Source: Burkholderiaceae bacterium
GTDB lineage: Bacteria > Pseudomonadota > Gammaproteobacteria > Burkholderiales > Burkholderiaceae
Length of the DNA: 22,387 nucleotides
Direction of reading: 5' to 3'
Assembly (NCBI GenBank): GCA_947461335.1
Contig: CANHLB010000005.1
Coordinates: 1 to 22,387 of the forward strand
Under the pieces are notes generated by a model. That model worked only from the letters and a program-made list of their open reading frames with translations, was not told the DNA's origin and did not search any database. The position numbers were made by a program, and so were the translations under genes. Position 1 is the first letter of the stretch, and each line of letters starts with the position of its first letter. Positions 6,424 to 15,848 of the stretch are shown here, piece by piece.

Positions 6424-7371
6424 ATGGCAGATGCTTGCTCTGTCAGGAGAACTGTCAACATTATTGGTGACGGCTGGTCATTCATGATTTTGCGGGAATG
6501 CTATTTTGGCGTCCGCCGCTTTCAAGACTTTCAGGAAATTCTAAACATTCCTCGTGGTACCCTAACGACGCGTTTAAATAGCCTAGTCTCAGAAAATATC
6601 CTTCAGAAAAAATCCTCTGATCCGAGTAAAAAGCGTTTGGAATATCGACTGACAAAACAAGGCATTGATCTATATAAAGTCATGATTGCATTAATGGGCT
6701 ATGGTGATAAATGGATAGAAGCTTCTCCAAAACAGCCGCTCAAACTCAAACATAAAACCTGCAACCATGAATCTCATCCTTTTGTTGGATGCCCTCACTG
6801 CAGACAAGAAATTATTGCTTCAGAAGTAACTTATAGAAATGGTCCGGGTTTTGGATTTGAGCCCGCATACCCAGGCCCCAAACTTCGCAAGTCGGCAGAT
6901 CCTGTACTGCTTGAAAAGAGACGGCCTAGTTCGGTAGCAAGAGCACTGAGAACCATAGGAGATCAATGGGGATTTATGGTTCTCAGAGAGGCTTTCTTCA
7001 AAGTCAGAAGGTTTGATCAAATACAAAATAAGCTAGGAATTGCACCCAATACTTTAGCTAACAGATTGAATCATTTCTTAAACGAGGGAATCTTTCAAAA
7101 GGTACAGTATCAAAGCAACCCCGATAGATTCGAATACCGCCTAACACCTAAAGGGAGAGCAATTTTTTCTAGCTTTATGGCCATGCTAGCGTGGGGTGAT
7201 AAATGGTTAGCAAAGGATGGTCCACCCCTAATTCTGACTCACCAGAACTGTGGCCATGACTTTACCCCATTAGTGATGTGCGACTTTTGCAAAAATGAAA
7301 TACATGCGAAAGATATGGCATACGACACTACTTACAGAGATCCAAGAGCATCTATAAAGCACTCCAACTAG
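6424..7371 (+). CDS. Tandem HxlR-family transcriptional regulator with two zinc-ribbon-like motifs
   Basis: A DNA-binding protein made of two copies of an HxlR/MarR-like winged helix. In numbering from the GTG at 6391, copy 1 covers about 16-110 (CSVRRTVNIIGDGWSFMILRE) and copy 2 about 180-275 (SVARALRTIGDQWGFMVLRE). Each copy is followed by the same C-x-H-x7-C-x2-C pattern: Cys124, His126, Cys134, Cys137, then Cys287, His289, Cys297, Cys300, which suggests a metal site per half. HxlR proteins normally have one such domain and dimerise; here the dimer appears to be covalent. I place the start at ATG 6424 (315 residues) because the likely promoter lies over the upstream GTG and a start a few residues before the conserved Cys is usual in the family; GTG 6391 (326 residues) remains possible. 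Neither has a clear ribosome site. It probably controls the neighbouring divergent catabolic operon. Confidence 0.85.
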   Translation: MADACSVRRTVNIIGDGWSFMILRECYFGVRRFQDFQEILNIPRGTLTTRLNSLVSENILQKKSSDPSKKRLEYRLTKQGIDLYKVMIALMGYGDKWIEASPKQPLKLKHKTCNHESHPFVGCPHCRQEIIASEVTYRNGPGFGFEPAYPGPKLRKSADPVLLEKRRPSSVARALRTIGDQWGFMVLREAFFKVRRFDQIQNKLGIAPNTLANRLNHFLNEGIFQKVQYQSNPDRFEYRLTPKGRAIFSSFMAMLAWGDKWLAKDGPPLILTHQNCGHDFTPLVMCDFCKNEIHAKDMAYDTTYRDPRASIKHSN

Positions 7372-7474
7372 CGGCCTGCTAAAGACTTATCTTTTTTACT
7401 GAAATAGTTTAGGCTATAGGCTTATTTACCCAATAGTAGTTGTTTCCCTTCTCACTAATGAATACGGTGCCAAT

Positions 7475-8269
7475 ATGGATCTTCCTTTATTAAGATTTGC
7501 TCTAGAGTTTCCGGACGTCGGTCTTCGAATAGCGCTATCTTTCGGAGTGCTATCTGTCTGTTTGATCACTTTCTGGATTTTTCAGAAACTGTTCCCCAAC
7601 GTACTTTTTGGTGAAGACTCTGAATACGCCGGCTATATCTATAACGCGATGGGTGTTGTATTTAGCCTCGTCTTTGCCTTCGTCACAGTATTGGTTTGGC
7701 AAAACTATAACGTGGTGAGTGATGCCATTGCTAAAGAGGCCAGTACTCTTAATAGTATGTATCGACTCTTTTCCGCCTTTCCACCAGAAGTTGAAAAAAA
7801 AGGTAGGGATGCCCTCAGAACTTATACAAAAACAGTTGTAGAGGAAGAGTGGCCGCTTCTAAGTAAAGATAAATTTAGTATTAAGGCATATGAAGACTTA
7901 TTAAAAATTGATGACATCGTCATTAATCTCCAGCCACAAAACCAAGGTCAGTCCAATGCACATCAGCTAATGCTTCGTTTAGCAATCGAGGCTAACGAGT
8001 TACGACGAAGCCGAGTCTACAATGCGCACTTTGCGCTAGCCCCTCCTGCGTGGCTAGGCCTCATTAGCAGCTCACTTATTTTTCTATTCTTCGCATGTCT
8101 TTTTAAGATGCAATCAGTACGTACTCATCTGATTTTAATTTTCTTTTTAGGCCTTACGATTGTTGGGGTTCTCTATTTCATGGTGATATACATTCATCCA
8201 TTCTTAGGTCCAATGGCTCTAGGTCCGGGCCCAATCGCAAATTTACTCAAAATAGCATGGGTTTATTAA
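7475..8269 (+). CDS. DUF4239 (bestrophin-like) integral membrane protein
   Basis: A 264-residue inner-membrane protein with predicted membrane segments near 19-37, 54-76, 193-211 and 217-240 and a soluble helical region of about 115 residues between the second and third. The ending HPFLGPMALGPGPI matches the hallmark of DUF4239 proteins (a PF-G followed by a short strand after the last helix), and EANELRRSRV before the third helix also fits. The family is distantly related to bestrophin channels, but I know of no established function. It stands alone, 103 nt after the regulator gene, and faces a second four-helix protein transcribed toward it. There is no clear ribosome site before the ATG, so the start is only moderately certain. 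Confidence 0.8.
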   Translation: MDLPLLRFALEFPDVGLRIALSFGVLSVCLITFWIFQKLFPNVLFGEDSEYAGYIYNAMGVVFSLVFAFVTVLVWQNYNVVSDAIAKEASTLNSMYRLFSAFPPEVEKKGRDALRTYTKTVVEEEWPLLSKDKFSIKAYEDLLKIDDIVINLQPQNQGQSNAHQLMLRLAIEANELRRSRVYNAHFALAPPAWLGLISSSLIFLFFACLFKMQSVRTHLILIFFLGLTIVGVLYFMVIYIHPFLGPMALGPGPIANLLKIAWVY

Positions 8270-8286
8270 GGCTATGATGAATATTC

Positions 8287-9093
8287 TTAAGGTGAAGCGC
8301 TAAATGTCTCCTTAAGCAATAACAACTCTCGATTGATTTCTTCATAAGGCATCAAGATATTAGGCATCTCTAAAGAGAGAATGACATAGAGCGAGAGGCC
8401 AATGAGAGCTATATATAGACCAGCCAACAACCAATCATTCTCATTTTTGACCGCCATTGTATAGCCGATCAAAAAAGCACCTACGCATAAAAGAAAGAAT
8501 AGAAACCTCATCAATAGGCTAGGTGGATGCGCTTTTTGACTAATAATTCCAGTGAAAAATACGGTAGATAAGTTTTTGACCTGCGGCATGAGTATTTCAT
8601 TTGCAAATGTTTGGGTTTCTGGAGGAGCATTGAGAGCTGCCCGTGATGCTTGCTCATAAATCTTGCGAGTGAGTTCTAAAACTTGATTAGCACCTTTATC
8701 GACTTCCAGCCGAGTCTTTGGATCTTTAACAATAGTTAAACGCAAATTAAGTAAATCATTCAGTGAATTTTTTAGAGTAGCCTGGTCACTGGGAGCTAAG
8801 TATTTCAGTGACTCATATACTTGCCCTAGGGTCTGCGCTTGCACTCGAATCGATTCTTCTCGAACGCTATAGCGATTAGCTGAAGTTGAGAATGTAAACC
8901 CAAGTACTAAAGCTGAAAGACCAAAAATAGCAGTGGCCAAGGAGTCTCTGACTATTACCTGACTACCGCTCTGCTTTTTTAAACGGTAGTGGCCAAAAAA
9001 CCAACCCATTGCCGTAAATACAAAAATGGCAGCAGCAAAAAATAAGGGTACGTATTGAATGAGATCTAGATGTTGGTAAATGATTGAGTTCAT
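8287..9093 (-). CDS. Four-helix membrane protein, distant DUF4239/bestrophin-like relative
   Basis: A 268-residue protein with predicted membrane segments near 13-33, 51-70, 193-214 and 221-241, and a central soluble part of about 120 residues. After the second helix the sequence LGFTFSTSANRYSVREESI resembles a widespread bacterial group (LGFTFS...RY/R) usually annotated as bestrophin-like or uncharacterised membrane protein. It has the same topology as the protein at 7475-8269 but lacks its PFxG ending, so the two are not close paralogues. The two genes converge with 17 nt between their stops and no strong terminator there. Function unknown; a channel-like role is a guess. Confidence 0.72.
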   Translation of the reverse strand: MNSIIYQHLDLIQYVPLFFAAAIFVFTAMGWFFGHYRLKKQSGSQVIVRDSLATAIFGLSALVLGFTFSTSANRYSVREESIRVQAQTLGQVYESLKYLAPSDQATLKNSLNDLLNLRLTIVKDPKTRLEVDKGANQVLELTRKIYEQASRAALNAPPETQTFANEILMPQVKNLSTVFFTGIISQKAHPPSLLMRFLFFLLCVGAFLIGYTMAVKNENDWLLAGLYIALIGLSLYVILSLEMPNILMPYEEINRELLLLKETFSASP

Positions 9094-9173
9094 ATATTTC
9101 TAGCCTTGATTGATTTGTCTCATTCTAAGCGGTTTGCCATGTATGAATGAAAAGTCAGCTAAAGCCGGCTATC

Positions 9174-9662
9174 TCAATGATCTACTTTGAAATCAAATAC
9201 CAGAATGCCATTTTCACCATCTCGCAGAAATGGCTCAATAAAGTTTTTGAATTCACTGTGTAATTGATCATAGTACTGGGGGTCACTTACTGCAGGAGTC
9301 CCAACATAAAAGTTTCGATCGCCCTCCGACCTAAAGGTCACAATAAATGCTTGTTCGTAACCCTTACTTAATCCCTCTAAACTACTCTGACTACCAGAAA
9401 TGATGGAAGCAATATAAGGAATGCCATTGCGCTTAGATCCATTCTTAAGGGCCATAAACTGTTTCTTTATAAGCTGTCTTTGATCCTCGGTAATGTCTTC
9501 TTTATATTTAAAAAGAACAATGTGTTCAGTTCTTCCAGGACGGTAATCTTTAGCAGTAAACGCCTTTGCTTCTGCACCAGTAAGAGCCGTTTGAGAATAG
9601 GCTGTGGTGAATAAAAAAAGATTGGCAACGCATATCAGCAGTGTAAGAGCAACCCTTTTCAT
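9174..9662 (-). CDS. Exported Dabb-family (stress-responsive alpha/beta barrel) protein
   Basis: A 162-residue protein with an N-terminal signal peptide (MKRVALTLLICVANLFLFTT, likely cleavage near AYS-Q at about residue 23) followed by one Dabb domain. EHIVLFKYKEDIT and a C-terminal stretch with YVGTPAVSDPQYYDQLHSEF and GILVFDF are the family landmarks. Dabb domains are dimeric ferredoxin-like barrels related to the DyP/chlorite dismutase and EthD folds; many have no known activity. It starts 3 nt after the katG stop, with AGAAG before the ATG, so it is almost certainly cotranscribed with katG and may share its peroxide response. Export to the periplasm is unusual for a Dabb protein, most being cytosolic. 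Confidence 0.82.
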   Translation of the reverse strand: MKRVALTLLICVANLFLFTTAYSQTALTGAEAKAFTAKDYRPGRTEHIVLFKYKEDITEDQRQLIKKQFMALKNGSKRNGIPYIASIISGSQSSLEGLSKGYEQAFIVTFRSEGDRNFYVGTPAVSDPQYYDQLHSEFKNFIEPFLRDGENGILVFDFKVDH

Positions 9663-9665
9663 CTT

Positions 9666-12195
<2,530 letters not shown>

Positions 12196-12414
12196 ATGCG
12201 CATCAAAATTACAAAAAGCCTCGTGCTCAATGCTCAAATTCATGAGGCAGAGCCGATTCCTGAAGCCCTCTTTCCGGAAGGGGAGTATCTTGCCAACCTC
12301 ACACCTGAAGGCAAGATAGAGGTCATCAATACAAAAAAGATCAAAGCCTTATTTTCTTTTTCACAATTTAGAGAAAAAGTGTCTCAGGGCGACTTCATTG
12401 TGATGGAAGCCTAA
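12196..12414 (+). CDS. Small uncharacterised protein (72 residues)
   Basis: I do not recognise this protein. The ATG at 12196 begins MRIKITKSLVLNAQIHEAEP, and the sequence has a mixed strand/helix character (EGEYLANLTPEGKIEVIN, then FSQFREKVSQGDFIVMEA), which looks like a small folded domain rather than noise. The frame is open upstream to 12079, but that extension starts at TTG, is rich in Lys/Cys/Trp and does not look coding. There is no strong ribosome site. It ends 6 nt before the stop of a gene on the other strand. Soluble, no signal peptide or Cys motif. Its function cannot be inferred. Confidence 0.55.
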   Translation: MRIKITKSLVLNAQIHEAEPIPEALFPEGEYLANLTPEGKIEVINTKKIKALFSFSQFREKVSQGDFIVMEA

Positions 12415-12420
12415 ACCGCT

Positions 12421-12798
12421 TTAATGGTCTAGATCTAGGCTCTGTACTAAGCTGGCAAGCTTTACCAAAGAATCAAAGGAATTGGACTTACTAGCCTCCA
12501 CATCTAGATTCTCCCAATTAAATTCTAAAGAGAAGTGGGCTGATTCAATAATCAGCTCGTAACTTGAAGAAACCTTATTGTTGGGATTAGCATCCAACTC
12601 TTCAGTAATGGGCACTTTAATTACTGCAATAGCATCAAGCAGCATTTCTACTTCTGATGATGTCAGATGCCTATTGTGTAAAACGTCATCCGTTCTCTTA
12701 ATCGAAAGCCTTGATGTCTCGTCAATGATAACTTCATATTGATTGAGACCTAAGTCAAACCAAACCGTTAATTCAAGAGCGATTGGATAAGTTTTCAT
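12421..12798 (-). CDS. Uncharacterised acidic protein (125 residues)
   Basis: I do not recognise the family. It is an acidic cytoplasmic protein with no signal peptide or membrane segment. It opens with a strand-rich part (ALELTVWFDLGLNQYEVIID) and has a C-terminal helix (FDSLVKLASLVQSLDLDH). The ATG directly follows the TAA of the gene at 12799-13026 with no spacer (TAAATG), so ribosomes finishing that gene can restart here and the two products are probably made together. The segment LTSSEVEMLLDAIAVIK is amphipathic and could be an interaction helix. Nothing in the sequence points to an enzymatic role. Confidence 0.68.
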   Translation of the reverse strand: MKTYPIALELTVWFDLGLNQYEVIIDETSRLSIKRTDDVLHNRHLTSSEVEMLLDAIAVIKVPITEELDANPNNKVSSSYELIIESAHFSLEFNWENLDVEASKSNSFDSLVKLASLVQSLDLDH

Positions 12799-13026
12799 TT
12801 AATCTACCTCATCAGCATGGGGTTCATCGAAATGCAGCTTATGGGGCTTTTGCTGAGCATCTAGCTGAACCCACTTGCTTTGCTGCATTCTATATTGACA
12901 ATCTTCTGCATGATTTTCAATTAAACCAAAAATCACTGTCGTTGAAATCTTGCAGTACTGACATCGATAAGCATGTTGATGCTCTTCAATTTTTTCCTGG
13001 GGGTAGTCAATATAGAAGGGTTTCAT
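12799..13026 (-). CDS. Small protein with a CxxC...HxxxxC zinc-finger-like motif (75 residues)
   Basis: This unrecognised 75-residue protein carries YRCQYC at 20-25 and, about 17 residues later, HAEDC, giving a Cys-x2-Cys...His-x4-Cys arrangement that could hold one zinc ion. Flanking regions are charged and His-rich (EEHQHAY near the start, HKLHFDEPHADE at the end). It is the first gene of a two-gene unit with the 125-residue protein, whose ATG abuts its stop. A GGAA sequence about 10 nt before the ATG could serve as a weak ribosome site. Small one-finger proteins of this kind often bind nucleic acid or a partner protein; that is only a suggestion. Confidence 0.68.
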   Translation of the reverse strand: MKPFYIDYPQEKIEEHQHAYRCQYCKISTTVIFGLIENHAEDCQYRMQQSKWVQLDAQQKPHKLHFDEPHADEVD

Positions 13027-13078
13027 ATGGGAATTTCCGTGGAATTACAGATTCTGAAACCATCTTACACCTCATTAA

Positions 13079-13131
13079 TATAATAGCTAGCAGCTTGCTA
13101 CGATGTAATTTGAGTTACCCTATTGGGGTAA
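13079..13131 (+). promoter_or_regulatory. Candidate promoter and two dyads upstream of the carboxylesterase gene
   Basis: A perfect -10 TATAAT lies at 13079-13084; the -35 region is weak. Just after the expected start of transcription are two dyads: TAGCA-GCT-TGCTA (13088-13100) and TTACCC-TATTG-GGGTAA (13115-13131). They could form an operator or a small 5' leader hairpin. The same region must also hold the promoter of the divergent two-gene unit ending at 13026. Confidence 0.42.
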
Positions 13132-13161
13132 ATCAACAACTTGATACCTACTGGAAGCCCT

Positions 13162-13833
13162 ATGGATTTACTGCCTTGCATTGAATTAGAAACACAAGCA
13201 AACCCAACTGCCGCCGTAATTTGGCTTCATGGCCTAGGGGCGGATGGAAATGATTTTGTTCCTATCGTTTCAGAATTAGATCTTGCCGGCTGCCCTGGCA
13301 TTCGATTTATTTTCCCTAGCGCACCGAGTATGCCAGTCACCGTCAATGGTGGATATGTCATGCCTGCCTGGTATGACATTATTGGGCGTAACTTAGTAGA
13401 TCAAGAAGATGCTCCTGGTATTTTGAAATCAGCATCTTCAATTGTGCAACTCATCGAGCATGAAGCGGCTCGTGGCATTGCTTACGACAATATTGTTTTG
13501 GCGGGCTTCTCCCAAGGTTGTGCGATGGCCCTGCAAGTTGGTCTTCGCTTTCCGCAGAGACTTGCCGGAATAATGGCGCTTTCAGGATATCTACCACTAG
13601 CAATGACTCTCGCTACCGAGAAGCATTCAGCTAACCAAAACACGCCTATTTTTATGGCTCATGGAGAATATGACGCCGTGGTTTCACCAGAACGCGCTCA
13701 AGCTTCTTGTGCCTTGCTTGAAAAAATGGCTTATTCGGTTAACTGGAACGAATACCCCATGGAACACTCTGTTAATCGTGAAGAATTAGCTGATATCTCA
13801 CGCTTCTTACAACAAGTACTTGGCTCTAAATGA
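13162..13833 (+). CDS. Alpha/beta-hydrolase carboxylesterase (phospholipase/carboxylesterase family)
   Basis: A 223-residue serine hydrolase of the short carboxylesterase/acyl-protein thioesterase-like family, which cleaves esters of short to medium acyl chains. VIWLHGLGADGNDF forms the oxyanion side. The nucleophile is Ser117 in GFSQG; Asp171 in HGEYDAVVSPERA and His202 in YPMEHSVN complete the triad. The start is the ATG at 13162, with GGAAG about 6 nt upstream; a TTG at 13141 would add seven residues but lacks support. Cytoplasmic, no signal peptide. It is a single-gene unit, converging on the TauE/SafE gene with 4 nt between stops. The natural substrate is unknown. Confidence 0.92.
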   Translation: MDLLPCIELETQANPTAAVIWLHGLGADGNDFVPIVSELDLAGCPGIRFIFPSAPSMPVTVNGGYVMPAWYDIIGRNLVDQEDAPGILKSASSIVQLIEHEAARGIAYDNIVLAGFSQGCAMALQVGLRFPQRLAGIMALSGYLPLAMTLATEKHSANQNTPIFMAHGEYDAVVSPERAQASCALLEKMAYSVNWNEYPMEHSVNREELADISRFLQQVLGSK

Positions 13834-13837
13834 ACTA

Positions 13838-14623
13838 TTAGAGTAATCCATCGGCAATTAACTTAATACTTGCAACTAGCAAGAAAAATTGCACGATACG
13901 GTAATACCACTTCATTGAAATTTTTTCTGCCAAGTAAAAGCCTAGGTAAACACCAATCGGTACACAAGGTAGCAAAATCACTGAGGTGGCTAACTGTTTG
14001 AAATTAAGAAGCTCTAAATAAGCATATGGCCCTAACTTCCCAAAATTAATCATTGCAAAGAAAATGCCCAAGGTAGAGGTATATACCATGGGTATAAGCT
14101 TTTCTCTCAACATAAAAATCGTGATGGGTGGCCCACCATTGTGCGCGACAAAAGAAGTAAAGCCGGAGGTCAAACCCATTAAACGGCCTAACCAAGGATA
14201 AGGTTTAGCATCTTTTAAATCAAAATGAGATGTCACTAGCATCTGAATTAAGAAGAGCATGATGAAGATGCCAACCGAAAGTGTTAAGACTTTTGGGGTG
14301 ATGATCGTAAAAAAGATCATTCCTAAGAGCATACCTCCAAAAGCAGGCGGAACAATGAGTTTCAAAATCCGCCAATCGGCATTCTTAATAAACCGACGCA
14401 AACCCACTAAATCAATAGCAATTAAAAGCGGTAGCAAAATGGCCAATGCTTCATTGATGCTGGACTGGCTTGCCATCAAGGGTAGGGAAAGTACACCTAA
14501 ACCAGCACCAAAGCCACTCTTGGAAATGCCAACAACAATGACACTCGCAATAGCACAAATAAAGAAGGCGAATGAATGCGCATGAAATGATTCAATTACT
14601 GGAGCGCTAAGGGATTGGAGCAT
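13838..14623 (-). CDS. TauE/SafE-family membrane transporter
   Basis: A 261-residue inner-membrane protein with about seven or eight hydrophobic helices. It has the family pattern of two related halves: the N-terminal one near VVGISKSGFGAGLGVLSLP, and the C-terminal one after GLTSGFTSFVAHNGGPPITIF. Members export sulfite, sulfoacetate or other organosulfur anions, or take up small anions; the substrate here cannot be predicted. There is no ribosome site before the ATG, but TAGTAT on the minus strand ends 6 nt before it. A strong terminator for the upstream TRAP-protein gene lies 36 nt before its ATG, so this gene must have its own promoter. No sulfur genes are adjacent. Confidence 0.9.
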   Translation of the reverse strand: MLQSLSAPVIESFHAHSFAFFICAIASVIVVGISKSGFGAGLGVLSLPLMASQSSINEALAILLPLLIAIDLVGLRRFIKNADWRILKLIVPPAFGGMLLGMIFFTIITPKVLTLSVGIFIMLFLIQMLVTSHFDLKDAKPYPWLGRLMGLTSGFTSFVAHNGGPPITIFMLREKLIPMVYTSTLGIFFAMINFGKLGPYAYLELLNFKQLATSVILLPCVPIGVYLGFYLAEKISMKWYYRIVQFFLLVASIKLIADGLL

Positions 14624-14658
14624 CGTGCAATACTAACAAATGAATCTCGATTGAACAG

Positions 14659-14686
14659 AAAAACAAAGGGGGCTTAACAGCCCCCT
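14659..14686 (-). terminator. Rho-independent terminator of the TRAP binding-protein gene
   Basis: Read on the minus strand, AGGGGGC (14686-14680) pairs perfectly with GCCCCCT (14673-14667) around a 6-nt loop and is followed by TTGTTTTT. It starts 20 nt after the stop codon at 14706. Confidence 0.9.
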
Positions 14687-14705
14687 ACTTCTAAAATTAG
14701 GAAAC

Positions 14706-15788
14706 TTAAAGTTTCTTATTAAAACTAAATTGCGCAAATGCTTGCTCTGCTACATTAAACCACTGCGCCTCCATATTTCTAAAGGCTCGATAGTCTTCAA
14801 AAATCTTTTTGAACTGAGGATTCTTGGCGGACTCTTCTGCATAAGTTTCTTGGCTAGCCTTAAAGCAGGCTTCCATGATAGAAGTATTGAATTTACGCAA
14901 GACTGCGCCGTTTTGAATAAGGCGCTGTAGAGCTGGTGGATTTAAGGCATCGTATTTTGCACACATGTCGGTGTGCGTTTCGTAACAAGCTGCCTCCCAT
15001 GCCGCTTGATAAGCAGGAGGTAATGATTCCCATTGCTTCTTATTGACCAAGAAGGATAAGCCTGCCGCCCCCTCCCAAAAAGCTGGGTAGTAATAATTTT
15101 TTGCTACTTTTGCTAAGCCCAATTTTTCATCATCGTATGGGCCTACAAATTCTGCGGCATCAATTGTGCCCTTTTCAAGAGCTGAATAAATTTCACCTGC
15201 AGGTAACTGCTGAGGTACTACACCTAATTTCGCTAGCACCTGCCCTGCAAAACCAGCAATACGGAATTTCAAACCTTTGAGATCTTCAGGGGTCTTGATC
15301 TCTTTCCTAAACCAACCACCCATCTGAGTCCCAGTTTGGCCACCCAAGAAATTGACGATGTTATAGCTGGCATAGAGCTCACGCATCAACTTCATACCAT
15401 TGCCATAAAGCATCCAAGCAGATTGTTGTCGTGCAGTTAAACCAAAAGGAGCGGCAGTATCAAAAATGAAGGCGCTATTTTTTCCCAAATAGTAGTAACT
15501 AGCCGTATGCCCACACTCAACAGTACCGTTTTGAACTGCATCAAGCACTTGCAAAGCAGGCACCACTTCACCAGCGGCAAAAACTTTAACATTAAATTTG
15601 CCATCAGTGGCTTTACGTAAAGAGTTAGCAAATACTTCAGGCGCACCAAATAAGGTATCCAATGATTTAGGAAAGCTCGATACCAAACGCCAATTTAAGG
15701 TTGGTAAATTGTCCGCAATTGCAGGGGCACCTAGAGCAGCAGCACCTGCACCAATTGAAGCTTTCTTTAGAAATGAACGTCTTTGCAT
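14706..15788 (-). CDS. TRAP-transporter substrate-binding protein (DctP family, TakP-like), Tat-exported
   Basis: A 360-residue periplasmic receptor for a tripartite ATP-independent transporter. The N-terminus is a twin-arginine signal (RRSFLKK at 3-9, then an Ala-rich core, cleavage near APAIA-D at residue 25). The TRAP signature lies at 172-220: LKFRIAGFAGQVLAKLG with the conserved ligand-binding Arg176, GEIYSALEKGTIDAAEF, and GPYDD. The last two match the TakP/lactate-binding subgroup that captures 2-oxo acids or lactate, sometimes with a metal ion. GGGAG lies before the ATG. No DctQ or DctM membrane gene is adjacent, so it is an orphan receptor that must use a permease encoded elsewhere. 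The gene has its own terminator and follows pmbA by 60 nt. Confidence 0.93.
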   Translation of the reverse strand: MQRRSFLKKASIGAGAAALGAPAIADNLPTLNWRLVSSFPKSLDTLFGAPEVFANSLRKATDGKFNVKVFAAGEVVPALQVLDAVQNGTVECGHTASYYYLGKNSAFIFDTAAPFGLTARQQSAWMLYGNGMKLMRELYASYNIVNFLGGQTGTQMGGWFRKEIKTPEDLKGLKFRIAGFAGQVLAKLGVVPQQLPAGEIYSALEKGTIDAAEFVGPYDDEKLGLAKVAKNYYYPAFWEGAAGLSFLVNKKQWESLPPAYQAAWEAACYETHTDMCAKYDALNPPALQRLIQNGAVLRKFNTSIMEACFKASQETYAEESAKNPQFKKIFEDYRAFRNMEAQWFNVAEQAFAQFSFNKKL

Positions 15789-15848
15789 TGCAATCTCCCT
15801 CTTCAGTATTTTTAGTATTTACTGCATTTCTATATTCTATAAGTAGAT

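Noticed and set aside
12783..13184. Open frame of 133 codons on the plus strand
   Set aside because: It is antisense to the Cys-motif protein gene and runs into the esterase start in another frame; the minus-strand pair has the better coding features.
13824..13843. CTCTAA-N8-TTAGAG stem between the convergent esterase and TauE/SafE genes
   Set aside because: The stem is short and AT-rich with no T-run on either side, so it is not a credible intrinsic terminator.
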